From: Platerodrilus igneus
Taxonomy: Eukaryota; Arthropoda; Insecta; Coleoptera; Lycidae
Assembly: GCA_036346225.1 (NCBI GenBank)
Contig: JARFIW010001255.1
Coordinates: 558,001-622,000 of the forward strand
Direction: 5' to 3'
DNA length: 64,000 bases
Shown one piece after another: positions 45,288 through 55,691 of this stretch. A program made the position numbers and the translations under genes. Numbering within the stretch: the first letter of the stretch is position 1; each line of letters begins with the position of its first letter. A model generated the notes under the pieces. That model was given only the letters and a program-made list of their open reading frames with translations, made no database searches and was not told the origin of the DNA.

Positions 45288-45481
45288 CCCAAATTGTTTA
45301 AATAAGCAGAAATCACTTGTGAGTAATTTATGCACCACCATCTGAGTAGATTGACGGACAGCTGACACGAATTCAGACAATCACAAGCGGCCTTCATATG
45401 AAACGAGAAGTACGTCGTCTCCTCCAAAGAAATATAAATCCATTTACCATATTTACAACACTTTAGCAAATGATCAGCACA
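45288..45481 (-). CDS. Possible internal exon, SIAH/RING-like gene
   Basis: The minus strand has an acceptor-like 'tcgtcaag|tgtgctg' and a strong donor 'tttggg|gtaagtg'. The frame from the acceptor is open throughout: 'CADHLLKCCKYGKWIYISLE' then 'ETTYFSFHMKA'. It starts in phase 0, which agrees with the phase of the donor at 45608 if that exon is in the predicted frame. Content resembles the body of insect SIAH-like proteins only loosely. Confidence 0.35.
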
Positions 45482-45608
45482 CTTGACGAATTAAAGTCAT
45501 TGCTTTAATTATGAATTTTCAAGATATTGCAACACACAGTTACTATAGGAAACATTTCAACTGTCCAGATTTAATTAGGTAGTTAGGAGAGGAAAAATAA
45601 AAGCTTAC

Positions 45609-45728
45609 GCGAGAATTGTGTAAATATTGAATTTTAAGGTTCCGAAGTTGTTTCAACTCGACATTCAAGTGCATCTCTTGATGTGAGGAAGTGCAACCCG
45701 GAGCCTCACATTTATAACTACATTGCAA
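45609..45728 (-). CDS. Possible exon with degraded SIAH-type zinc finger
   Basis: The frame reads 'CSYKCEAPGCTSSHQEMHLN' and continues to a donor 'tctcgc|gtaagc'. The C-x5-C and H...H spacing and the 'HQEMHLNVEL' run resemble the zinc finger following the RING in SIAH-type proteins; the expected later Cys is absent. The 5' limit is unclear because a TGA lies upstream in frame and no strong acceptor is seen. Phase with the exon at 55508 does not match by one base. Confidence 0.35.
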
Positions 45729-45729
45729 T

Positions 45730-46540
45730 ATGCCAGTTGGCCGACAAAGATATCAAAGACGACATCATCCGCCCAGAGTTAAAGACCAACTATTCTTATT
45801 ACAATAGACAAATAAGATAACAGGCTGGGAAGTGTGTGCTCGCTATTGGAGCTAGCAGTTGCCACGCGGTGAAACATGTATACTAAACTTGCGTTAAGTG
45901 TATGTTTCCTCAAAGCAAGCCTTAATGGTCCTTTTTTTAAATGATGTTTGGGAATTTTTACTCAAATAAGTACGGATGTTCAAAAAAAAAAACGTATTGG
46001 AAACTAGAATTTGTATATTAATTTATAGAGTGTATATCATTACGGATAGTAATAATTTTGATTATTTTATGGAGATAAAGGCTTGAATTTCGGACAGTGG
46101 TTCAAATATTGCGTACGGGAATTTTTGGATTATTATACTGTTTCTGGTCAAAGGAATATGAAGAATTCGAAGTCTAAAGCAACTAACGAGAATTTTTTGA
46201 CGCTACGAAACTAAATGGCAGAATGCTTAATGATTGTAAAGCTGGCCTTTTTTTATTCGAAACCTGGAAAGTTACATTATCAAGTAATTTATGTAACAAT
46301 ACGAATAATGTGTATCGGATTATTTTACAATATTGTGTTTTGGAGAAAAAATAAAACTAAAAAGAATTGTATTAAAGAATGAGTTTGAATAAACTATCAG
46401 AAACAAATAGCGGCATGAACAGTTAAGCTACATTTTAAACAGACAACTAAACTAAAGAAAAACACCTAAATGATTTTTAAATAACCTAGAAACATGTTCT
46501 AACAATTTTGTTGGATAAACCCACAGTATTGTCTCATAAA
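45730..46540. other. No recognisable feature
   Basis: AT-rich flank left of the gypsy insertion; intron if the gene model holds. Confidence 0.4.
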
Positions 46541-46544
46541 ATAG
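46541..46544. repeat. Target-site duplication ATAG (left)
   Basis: ATAG before the LTR start at 46545, repeated at 55198-55201 after the LTR end. Confidence 0.92.
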
Positions 46545-47130
46545 TGTTGCGACCTACTATTAGGCAACCCGTCAAACACACAAGCGTTGTAGGGTCTGCA
46601 TGGTCTTCAGGATTCTAGAATGCTTCTAGCAATCAAACACACAAAACGCCGCCAGCACTGTTCATTCTCGCCAGACTGGGAAGTTTCTCGTAATTACCAG
46701 AAGATGAGTCATATCTTTAAATCTGAGTATATATAAGACCGCTAAGAAATGCAAGGGTCAGTTTTTACTAGAATGTCTAATATAAATTATAACGTTGTAA
46801 AGTAATAGTAGTTTGAGCTTTTAGAAGTATACATAAATGTTATATGCTGTGTCTAATGTACATGCAGCTTGTAGTATACATAAATAAATAGAAGTGTATA
46901 AACAAATAGTTGTGTTAGTGTTGTTAATGGACCTATGGTAAAGAAGTTAGTTTAAGAAGAAATTAGTGCTTGTAAATTCATTAGTGTAATAGTGCTTCAT
47001 TGTTAAGTGGACTGAAAACATATATAAATAAGGCATATACTGTTAATTAGACTTGTGAACAGTGAGTAATAAAGACCTTTATTATTACTTGTTTTAAATT
47101 AAAGAAACGCGGTAGTAGTAGCCCGTTACA
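46545..47130 (+). repeat. gypsy 5' LTR
   Basis: 586 bp. Contains a TATA-like 'gtatatataagacc' (about 46725), a possible initiator 'tcagttttt' about 25 bases further, and AATAAA (about 47069) near the 3' end, in the order expected for U3-R-U5. Confidence 0.93.
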
Positions 47131-47131
47131 C

Positions 47132-47148
47132 TGGTGTCAGATGTGGGG
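47132..47148 (+). other. Primer-binding site, tRNA-Leu-like
   Basis: TGGTGTCAGATGTGGGG, one base after the LTR. It fits the complement of the 3' end of animal tRNA-Leu (TGGTGTCAGAAGTGGG type) with one mismatch in the first sixteen. Confidence 0.65.
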
Positions 47149-47209
47149 TATATAGTGATCAATTTAAAAGAAAAGCACACAAGTCTAAAGACATTTAACT
47201 AGTTTGTAT

Positions 47210-48471
47210 ATGCCAGTTACAAGAAGTCAAAGTAAGATGGAGGCAGAAACTTTAATGAATTTCCTCAAGGATTTTAAATCCGGTATGGAGGAGAGGTCGG
47301 CTAAACTAGAATTGACACTTAGTGAAAATGCTGGGAAAATGGAGGAGTGGTCGGCTAAACTAGAATTGACACTTAGTGAAAATGCTGGGAAAATGGAGGA
47401 GAGGTCGACTAAACTAGAATTGACACTTAGTGAAAATGCTGAGAAAATAGAAGAAAAGTTAAGTGAAAATGATAAGAAAATGGAAAAAAGGTTTAATGAA
47501 AATGCAGTGAAAATGGAAGAGTTGAATGAAAAGACAGCCACGTTAGAACAAAGATTAATGGAAAGCTCCATTGCATTGAAAGAAGATGTCACCGAACAGG
47601 TAAAAACAGTTGAGCAAAAGTTAGACAGTAAATTGGTAAAAATGAAAGAAGATGTGATGAGGCTGCAAGAACAGGTGATTTCACTAACAACACGGCCACT
47701 TGAAATAGCAAATCAAGTTGTAAATGAGAACATTCCAGAAATAAGAACCATGGAAAGAAGCGAGTCCATACCGTCTAAATTTAAAGTGAAACCATCCACA
47801 TTTGATGGCAAAACACCTTGGCCCACATATTTGAAACAATTTAAAGCTGCGGCAGTAGCCAACGGTTGGTGCAATAAAGAGAAGGCTATCTCCTTAATAG
47901 TGGCTCTACGGGGGGAGCTCTTAACATCTTACAAACGATTCCTGATCACCAGCAGAATGATTACGGCCTTTTAACATCCAAGCTTGAGATGAGATATGGA
48001 GATGCTCACCTTCAACAGGTTTACCACGCACAAGTTAAGAACCGCTCGCAAAAGACAAGTGAAAGCCTGCAAGAATTCGAAGCTGACATCGCCAGATTAG
48101 TTAGATTGGCATATCCAACGGCACCAGATAGTTTCCTCGAACAACTGGTTGTACAAACATTTGTGGATGGCGTAAAAGATGGCGAAATACAGCAAGCGCT
48201 AAGATTAGCACGGCCAAAAATGTTAGATAATGCACTGGCTCATGCGCTTGAATTTGAAGCCGCTAAGCAGACATCACATAGAATGAGTCACAAAGTTCGG
48301 TCTGCCTTAGAGGAACCTGATCAAGCGCAGAACAGCATAGATGAAATAATCAACCGTGTAGAAAAACTTGAAAGACAACGACCGCGGAGATGGGGTCTGC
48401 GATGCTGGAACTGCGGCGAAGTTGGTCATATACAGAGACGCTGCACTCAACCAAAAAAAACAACTGGTTGA
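47210..48471 (+). pseudogene. gag: gypsy gag with coiled coil and zinc knuckle
   Basis: Starts at ATG 47210 (MPVTRSQSKME). Three 54-bp/18-residue repeats (47285-47446, MEERSAKLELTLSENAGK type) build an N-terminal coiled coil. The capsid region begins 'KFKVKPSTFDGKTPW' and continues after a one-base shift in a G6 run (47910-47915) with 'LQEFEADIARLVRLAYP' and 'VDGVKDGEIQQALRLARP'. A CCHC knuckle, CWNCGEVGHIQRRC, lies near the C-terminus. Stop TGA at 48469. Gag packages element RNA. Confidence 0.88.
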
Positions 48472-48564
48472 GCAGCAGGAAGACTAAAGCAAGTCGACGT
48501 AAGGGGGCGAACGTCGACAGCACAACGTAGTGCCCCTGAGATTATCATCCGTGCTGCATCGTCG

Positions 48565-48978
48565 ATGGGGAGTCTGGACAGCATTTATATCGATGGAAGA
48601 ATTAATGGTAGGAGTGTCCGATTACTTGTGGATACAGGAGCGACAAAAACTATTGTGAGACCAGATTTGGTTGGTCGTGGAAAAGTGCTACCTGTATCGG
48701 TGTGTCTTCGAACGGCAAGTGGTGAGAAAATTTGTACTCACGGAGAGACTGCCGTTATGTTGACAATTGGGGACAAATTAATTAATCATCGAGTGTTGGT
48801 AGCTGAAATTACAGAAGAAGTGATCTTGGGAATGGATCTCATGAGAGAATATGGGTTTCATGTAAACATGAAAGAAAATGTGCTTCGGATAGATGATGAT
48901 GAGATTCCATTTCAAGGTAGGAGTAACCAGACGATGCAAGTTCGAATGTATGCAAGTATGCATGATGGAAGCAACTGA
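48565..48978 (+). CDS. pol: gypsy aspartic protease
   Basis: 'SVRLLVDTGATKTIVRPDLV' with catalytic DTGA and 'EVILGMDLMREYGF' as the ILG...D motif. In the same frame as the 3' part of gag, separated by stops. A stop follows at 48976, ahead of the RT. Confidence 0.85.
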   Translation: MGSLDSIYIDGRINGRSVRLLVDTGATKTIVRPDLVGRGKVLPVSVCLRTASGEKICTHGETAVMLTIGDKLINHRVLVAEITEEVILGMDLMREYGFHVNMKENVLRIDDDEIPFQGRSNQTMQVRMYASMHDGSN

Positions 48979-49036
48979 ATCGGGAATGGGTTAGGAGGGA
49001 CTTCTGATTGGAAGAACGCTGGTAAAGTCTCGAAAT

Positions 49037-49504
49037 ATGGTACCAGTAAGGGTGCTGAACATTAATCCCCATACAGTGACCCTGAAGAAAGGCATGATTG
49101 TAGGAAGTTGCATTCCAGTATGCCATGTTAAACGTTGTGTGGACGACACGAAAAATAAACCAACCAACGGTTGCTCACAGAAATTGCTGGATATGTTGAT
49201 ACCCTCGTGTCAAGGATTAAATGGCGACCAACTGGGCAAGGTAAAAGAACTGGTCGGACGATATCGAGGTGTGTTTGCACTGGATGATAGTGAGAAAGGA
49301 AGGACGAATGTTGTCCAACACAAGATTAATACTGGAGATGCGCAACCGATAAGACAACACCCCAGGCGGCTTTCTTTGGCAAAACGTAAGGAAGCTGAGC
49401 AAATTATCACCGATATGGAAGAACAGGGAGTGATTGAACCAGTCCATGGGCGTCCCCGGTTGTGCTTGTCAAGAAAAAGGACGGGTCGACAAGGTTTTGT
49501 GTAG
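49037..49504 (+). pseudogene. pol: gypsy pol linker and RT N-terminus
   Basis: Contains 'LVGRYRGVFALDDSEKGRT' and 'QPIRQHPRRLSLAKRKEAEQ', the typical start of Ty3/gypsy RT. It shifts frame near 49455 ('gcgtccccggttg') into the next frame. Confidence 0.85.
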
Positions 49505-51297
49505 ACTACCGGCGGCTTAACAATGTGACAAAGAAAGACAGCTATTCTTTGCCCAGAATTGATGACACCTTAGATACTCTATCCGGATCTAAATGGTTTT
49601 CGACCTTGGACTTGAAAAGCGGATACTGGCAGGTAGGCTTGGAGCCAAACGATAAAGATAAGACTGCGTTTACAATTGGAACTGAATTATGGCAGTTCAA
49701 GGTAATGCCATTTGGATTATGCAATGCTCCTGCTACTTTTGAACGATTGATGGAGTCGGTACTGCGTGGACTGTCCTGGAAGACATGTCTGGTGTACCTG
49801 GACGACGTGATAGTGATAGGCCGGTCTTTTGAAGAACATCTTAAGAACCTAGAGGAGATATTCCAAAGATTACGCGGGGCAAACCTTACATTAAGCCCCA
49901 AGAAGTGCCACCTATTTGGAAAAGAGGTGAACTACCTAGGACATGTCGTTTCGGAGACCGGAATAAGAGCTGACCCTAACAAAATAAAAACGGTACAAGA
50001 GTGGCCTACACCAGCAGATATACACCTACTACGCAGTTTTCTAGGATTGTGCACATATTACCGACGTTTTATACTTGGGTTTGCGAACATTGCCAAACCG
50101 TTAACAAAATTAACCGAAGATGGACAAGAATATTATTGGAATGACAACTGCCACAGAGCATTTGAACAACTGAAACGGCTACTAGTTACAGCACCAATTT
50201 TGAGTTATCCTCGGATGGAGAGGAAATTTGTGTTGGATAGCGATGCCAGTAACACAGCTATAGGAGGCGTTCTTTCTCAAGTGCATGACGGACAAGAAAA
50301 AGTTATTGGGTATTTCAGCAAGGTCTTGTCACGGCCAGAAAGGAACTATTGTGTGACAAGAAGGGAGCTGTTGGCCGTCGTCAAATCCGTAGAGCACTTT
50401 TATAAGTACTTATACGGCCGTAAATTCCTGTTGAGAACAGACCATGCTGCACTGAAATGGTTACTGCAGTTTCGAAATCCTGAAGAGCAAGTTGCAAGGT
50501 GGATAGAGCGGCTGCTGGAATATGACTTTGACACAGAACATCGGGTAGGAACTAGCCATCAGAATGCAGACGCTTTGTCAAGGAGACCTTGTCCAGTAAA
50601 CTGCAATCATTGCTCTAAGATGGAAGAGAAAATAAGTGTCATCCATAGAATGACGGTAACCGATGATACTTGGCAACTCGAAAGAATACGAGAAGACCAG
50701 GAGAATGACGACGAATTGGGACGTATTATTGAGTGGAAAAATAGAGGACAACGACCAGCTTGGGAAGAAATTAGTATTTTAAGTAGGAGCCTGAGGGCAT
50801 ACTGGGGACAGTGGGACTCCTTGATGATAGAAAATAGAATCTTAAAACGACGCCTGGAATTTGAAGATGGCACTGAGAGACTTCAAGTGATAGTGCCGAG
50901 AAGCAGAGTGCCGGAAGTGTTGCAGCACTTGCACGATGGTATTTCCAGAAGGCACTTTGGCGTAAAAAGAACTGTCGAGAGAGTGCAAGAAAGATTCTAT
51001 TGGCTGAACTGCAAAGATGATGTGAAGGAGTGGTGCCGGAAATGTGAATTGTGTGCCTCTGCAAATGGCCCGGTCTCAAAACGGAAAGCCCCAATAAGAC
51101 AGTATAACGTGGGGAATCCTTTTGAGAGGGTAGCCATTGATATAGTTGGTCCGTTTCCTGAATCAGAGAAAGGAAATAAATACATCTTGGTTGCAATGGA
51201 TTATTTTACCAAATGGCGGGAGGCATATGCTATACCTAACCAAGAAGTCGAGACGGTTGCAGATGTACTAGTCAGGGAGTTGTTTTGTCGTTTTTGA
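49462..51297 (+). pseudogene. pol: gypsy RT, RNase H and integrase N-terminus
   Basis: RT: '[20 protein letters not shown]', '[13 protein letters not shown]', '[16 protein letters not shown]', catalytic '[12 protein letters not shown]' (YLDD), '[10 protein letters not shown]'. RNase H: '[18 protein letters not shown]', '[18 protein letters not shown]', '[10 protein letters not shown]', 'NADALSRRP'. Integrase: HHCC zinc finger ('[18 protein letters not shown]', 'WCRKCELC'), core with '[20 protein letters not shown]' (first Asp). A frameshift at about 51296 is followed by 90 more bases of core before the solo LTR insertion. Confidence 0.93.
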
Positions 51298-51382
51298 GTT
51301 CTGTTGGAATTACACTCCGATTAAGGTCGAACCTTCAAATCGTCGTTGTTTCAAAACGTCTGCAAGCACCTTGGAATCAGGA

Positions 51383-51386
51383 AGAC
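51383..51386. repeat. Target-site duplication AGAC (left)
   Basis: Repeated at 53335-53338. Confidence 0.9.
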
Positions 51387-53334
51387 TGTACTATAAAATT
51401 ATTTTTATTTTATATTATATTTCTTTATCCTCGTGACTATCAGCTATAAATTATACCTCCCAATTTTCTAAATCTTGATCTGATATCACAAGGTTGAGAA
51501 TTTTTTCTTTTTCTTTTAAGCCCAAGGTAATGTCGGATGGAGAATGGCTTGAGACAAAGAAAAACTCTTAAGATGTAAACGGCTATTCGAGTGTTAGCTC
51601 TGGGTAGATCATGAGCTTGGGTCATGGGTGAATAAAAGACCAAAATATATTTAATGGGCGCCACCGTATTTTTAATACAATAACCAACAAAATTTAACTG
51701 TGCTTGTATGAGGGAATGCGGAAACCTTATCTTAACACCACTAACATAGCCATAAAACTTGAATTTCACTCTTTCGGACACACTTACCAAGACCTCAACC
51801 ACCAGATATCATACAGATGTCTCAGCTTTACCTGTGAACAAACAAAGCACAACATGGACACCATTTGTGTCCTCAAAAACATTTGCCAAAAATAGAATAA
51901 TAGAATTTAGGCATCTAAAATATACTGAGGGAATTTATTTTCATTACACACACTTTCTAGTCCGGGAGGACTTGCACTTTTTTAAATGTTGAATAATAAA
52001 ACGTCTTTCAAAAACAAAAGGATTCTATTAGGATAAATTTCTGATTATATACATGTGACTGCAATATTTAAGTTTGTATCTTTCTCATAATTTTTCATAA
52101 TAATTCTAATGAAGTTTTACATTCAAAATTAAGATCTATGAGTAGATCATATCTATAAAATTTGATTAGATAAACATATTATTTATTAATTGTTCATAAC
52201 ACATAAATTTCTTTTAATCAGAGAAGTACTTCCTTGATCATTACAACAAAAATTAATTATCAAAGAGCAGACATTTTAAAATGCAAATATTCTAATTTAA
52301 TTGTAATCTACAATAAACACGCGAATTTCATATATCAATGAAAGTGCCTTTACATGACCTGAAAGTCTTTAAACATAATGTAAACTTAATCAAAACAGCA
52401 TATGGCGTCTAGATTGGAAAATGGAATCTACATATTTTTTGTCTGACATAGGTTGTCATTCAGAATTTCATAAAATACACTGTTTGCGTACATGTGCAAA
52501 CAAACTGTAAAACAAGATACTTATTCGTTAATGTTACTGGCTTCTTAAAAACTACTTTATATTTACGTTACTCAAACAATTAATGTTGGATAATTCATAA
52601 TAATTTACTATAATTTCAAAGCTATCAAAGTTAAAACACTCACGTGCATCAAAATGTACTACAGGTGCCAGACCTTGACGTCAGCTGTCGGACATTTCCA
52701 TCGTAATATCCGGGTGTGATATTAGTCATCGGTAAGTTTGAAATATCGAGGTCCCATGTGGAATCAGCGTTTACTTTACTGCATATTAAATTGAATAGAA
52801 CGAAACCATAAATCTTTGCTTTAAATTACTGCCATAAAAATTTGTTTTAGTTTATTATCGAAAATGTTATTGAAGATATGTCCTTAAGATATTGCATGTC
52901 TAAAATGATGTCCAAAGGGGTTCCATATTCTCAGGCCTGTCGGGATCAACTAAAACTGCTTGGAGCGAGGCTTACTGAAAATCATGCTCACGCAACCGCT
53001 GTTAGGCTCGACCTTCAGACACCAAGAATTTATTATTCTCTACTTTTTCCTAACTTTGTTAGAAGCCATGTGTTTCGACAGGGCCATTTCGACTTTACCT
53101 CGTCTGCAAAAGCGGCTTGCACTCTCTGACGTTGAGAATAAAGTGCCGACTGACAACTTGACAGCGCTTGGTAACGAACATTAGAGTATATATATACAAG
53201 AATCTATGTGTTATTACGAATATTATATATTAATTTTTATTGGATGATAATTCACAAATTAAATACTTTAAAATACAGCTGTTTTATTTTTATTTTATTG
53301 AACTAAATGTAACTAGGAAAAAAAATACGTTACA
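51387..53334 (-). mobile_element. Solo LTR of the 2000-9618 family, in integrase
   Basis: 1948 bp, TGTACTATAA...ATACGTTACA, collinear with 2000-3879 over its length but clearly diverged (many substitutions, indels, and a different first 40 bases). Flanked by AGAC. A solo LTR arises by recombination between the two LTRs of a full insertion. Open frames inside (51704-51895, 52878-53129) are not genes. Confidence 0.9.
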
Positions 53335-53338
53335 AGAC
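53335..53338. repeat. Target-site duplication AGAC (right)
   Basis: Pairs with 51383-51386. Confidence 0.9.
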
Positions 53339-54017
53339 TAGAACCACGCCACTTCATCCCCAATCGGATGGAATGGTTGAAAGAATGAACAGGACGTTAG
53401 GGAAGTACCTGACCAAAGTTGTCTCTGAACATCAACGAGACTGGGACCAATATTTACATTTGTTCCTACTGGCGTACCGATCTTCGATACATGACAGCAC
53501 AGGATACTCGCCCGCTTGCGTAATGCTAGGACGTGAATTGCGGCTACCATGTGATCTTCAGTTTGGATTTAAACCTGGAGAAGAGATCGCAGGTGAAGAT
53601 TACGTTAGTAAGCTTCGTGAAAGATCAAAAAGCATTTACGAAAACGTCCGAAAGAATATCCAGGCAGCAAGCGATCGAATGAAATCACAATATGACACGA
53701 GAGCACAAGAAGGTGGTTATCAACCTGGAGATTTGGTGTGGTTGTATAATCCACAAAGAAAACGGGGGTTGTCGCCAAAATTACAAAGACAATGGGAAGG
53801 CCCGTACGAAGTGATGAAAAGGGTTAATGATGTAGTGTACCGGATCAGAAGATTTCCCCGTGGTAAACCGAAAGTGGTACACTTTAACCGTTTAACATCC
53901 TACGCTGGCAACAACCAGGAAGGCTCGAATAAAGAGAATGGCATTCGACAAGTTATTAATCATGAGCCAAATGTAGATTTCGAAAGTTTTATGGCGGCGT
54001 ATGGTGGTTCCGCTAAG
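53339..54017 (+). pseudogene. pol: gypsy integrase core end and C-terminal domain
   Basis: The frame continues the integrase after the solo LTR: 'HPQSDGMVERMNRTLGKYL' (with the catalytic Glu), 'WDQYLHLFLLAYRSSIHDST', 'PACVMLGRELRLPCDL', then 'PGDLVWLYNPQRKRGLSPKL' and 'WEGPYEVMKRVNDVVYRI' (GPY/F-type module). It runs in the same frame directly into the macrodomain at about 54018. Confidence 0.92.
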
Positions 54018-54480
54018 GCGAGATTTGGCGTTGTTGTTGAAAAACAGCAAGACCTGTTTAGAGCACCAGAAGAGTATTCTCTTGCACATTGCGTAGCTCA
54101 AGATCTGGAATGTCAAGGGGAATAGCTGTTGTTTTCAAGAAAAAGTTTGGATGTGTGGATGAATTAGTACAACAGCAGCCAACTGTAGGAAAAGCTTTGG
54201 TTCTTCAGGATAAAAATCGTTATGTTTACTATCTGGTCACCAAAAATTCTTCATGGCAGAGACCTAGTTATGGTCATCTATGGGAGGCTTTGCTGAATCT
54301 TAAAGCTCAGATGATGGAAAATGGAGTAACGAAACTAGCGGTGCCCAAGCTAGGTTGTGGACGGGATCGCTTAGATTGGAGGATAGTCCGAACTATGCTA
54401 AAAGTAGTTTTCCAGGAAACCAACGTCCAGGTCCTTGTTTGTTGTTATCAGCCGGTTGCCTACCAAGACCAAGAAAAGAG
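54018..54480 (+). pseudogene. TARG1/OARD1-like macrodomain fused to pol
   Basis: Starts in the integrase frame with 'QDLFRAPEEYSLAHCVAQD', then, after a one-base break near 54108, continues as 'MSRGIAVVFKKKFGCVDELV', 'GKALVLQDKNRYVYYLVTK', 'SYGHLWEALLNLKAQMMENG', 'KLAVPKLGCGRDRLDWRIV'. Order and spacing match TARG1/OARD1: DLF start, SLAHC, GIA.FKKKFG loop, YYL.TK with the Lys, and GCG.DR.W with the Asp used in catalysis by that family, both kept here. TARG1 enzymes remove ADP-ribose from Glu/Asp and from DNA. Codon-level break could be decay or a base-call error. Placement inside the LTRs makes it part of the mobile element. Confidence 0.88.
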
Positions 54481-54611
54481 TGTTGACTGTTATTTCCAAC
54501 GACGCGGTGGATGCACTAGAGGAGATAGCTTCCGATACCGTCATCATTCATCGAATTGGCGCCAAATTGTATTTACAGTTACGAGACGTAACGGTTTTAA
54601 AGAGGGGGTAG
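54440..54611 (+). pseudogene. C-terminal tail after macrodomain
   Basis: In the original integrase frame (two shifts cancel), a run including 'KKRVLTVISNDAVDALEEIA' and 'IIHRIGAKLYLQLRDVTVL' ends with TAG at 54609-54611, touching the first base of the 3' LTR. The macrodomain frame is also open here, but this frame has the better composition. Its function is unknown. Confidence 0.55.
54598..54611 (+). other. gypsy polypurine tract
   Basis: 'aaagagggggtag' immediately before the 3' LTR start; it also encodes the last codons of the tail frame. Confidence 0.75.
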
Positions 54612-55197
54612 TGTTGCGGGCTACTATTAGGCAACCCGTCAAACACACAAGCGTTGTAGGGTCTGCATAGTCTTCAGGATTCTAGAATGCTTCTAGCAAT
54701 CAAACACACAAAACGCCGCCAGCACTGTTCATTCTCGCCAGACCGGGAAGTTTCTCGTAATTACCAGAAGATGAGTCATATCTTTAAATCTGAGTATATA
54801 TATGACCGCTAAGAAATGCAAGGGTCAGTCTATACTAGAATGTCTAATATAAATTATAACGTTGTAAAGTAATCGTAGTTTGAGCTTTTAGAAGTATACA
54901 TAAATGTTATATGCTGTGTCTAATGTACATGCAGCTTGTAGTATACATAAATAAATAGAAGTGTATAAACAAATAGTTGTGTTAGTGTTGTTAATGGACC
55001 TATGGTAAAGAAGTTAGTTTAAGAAGAAATTACTGCTTGTAAATTCATTAGTGTAATAGTGCTTCATTGTTAAGTGGACTGAAAACATATATAAATAAGG
55101 CATATACTGTTAATTAGACTTGTGAACAGTGAGTAATAAAGACCTTTATTATTATTTGTTTTAAATTAAAGAAACGCGGTAGTAGTAGCCCGTTACA
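54612..55197 (+). repeat. gypsy 3' LTR
   Basis: 586 bp, same length as the 5' LTR, about ten differences, including TATATATATG in place of TATATATAAG. Confidence 0.93.
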
Positions 55198-55201
55198 ATA
55201 G
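55198..55201. repeat. Target-site duplication ATAG (right)
   Basis: Pairs with 46541-46544. Confidence 0.92.
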
Positions 55202-55507
55202 GTAACCTTAATTTTATTAAACATGCAATGAGGCCTGAGATTTCTTTGAATATCTACATGTTTTGCAGCACTTTACATGATACATTATCCATATTTACTC
55301 TTGCCTGCATTACCATTTTCATATGGAGCATTTTTTGGACAGTACCTGCTGTAATGTGTTTACCATTTAATTTGCATGTTAAATGGTATCCTACGTAACT
55401 TTTTTACAGAATAACCAATTACTTAAGTTACATAGTTGAAAGTTATTAAAAGTTAGTAGTGTTTGTGACATACTAATAAGTATAGATACTTTGTTAAATA
55501 TGCTTAC

Positions 55508-55691
55508 CTGGGGTAAAGCAGTCAATGCATATATTATGGAATTGTTCACACTCTGCATAAACTGTAGCTATCTCGCTAGAGCAAATATAGCAGTTGTACT
55601 TTGCTTCTGTTATTTTTGGTAACAATGGATGGAACGTTTTGTTATCAAATACTATTTTGATATCTTCTATTTTCAAGTATATTTCTTCCAT
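55508..55691 (-). CDS. Possible first exon of SIAH/RING-like gene
   Basis: ATG at 55691 in good context (aaacaATGG), 61 codons, ending at a strong splice donor CCCCAG|GTAAGC (intron from 55507). 'YNCYICSSEIATVYAECEQF' plus 'HNICIDC' gives C-x2-C-x10-C-x3-H-x2-C-x2-C, the first half of a RING finger; the last two Cys would be on another exon. Such RING halves followed by SIAH-type zinc fingers occur in insect E3-ligase-like families. If right, the gypsy element lies in the first intron. Confidence 0.5.

Larger units (their letters stand above)
46545..55197 (+). mobile_element. Ty3/gypsy element carrying a TARG1-like macrodomain
   Basis: LTRs of 586 bp at each end (TGTTGC...CGTTACA), ATAG duplications, a primer site like tRNA-Leu, then gag, protease, RT, RNase H, integrase, macrodomain and a short tail that stops directly at the 3' LTR. 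The integrase is split by a 1948-bp solo LTR (51387-53334). Several single-base frameshifts exist. LTRs differ at roughly ten positions, a moderately recent insertion. Confidence 0.93.
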
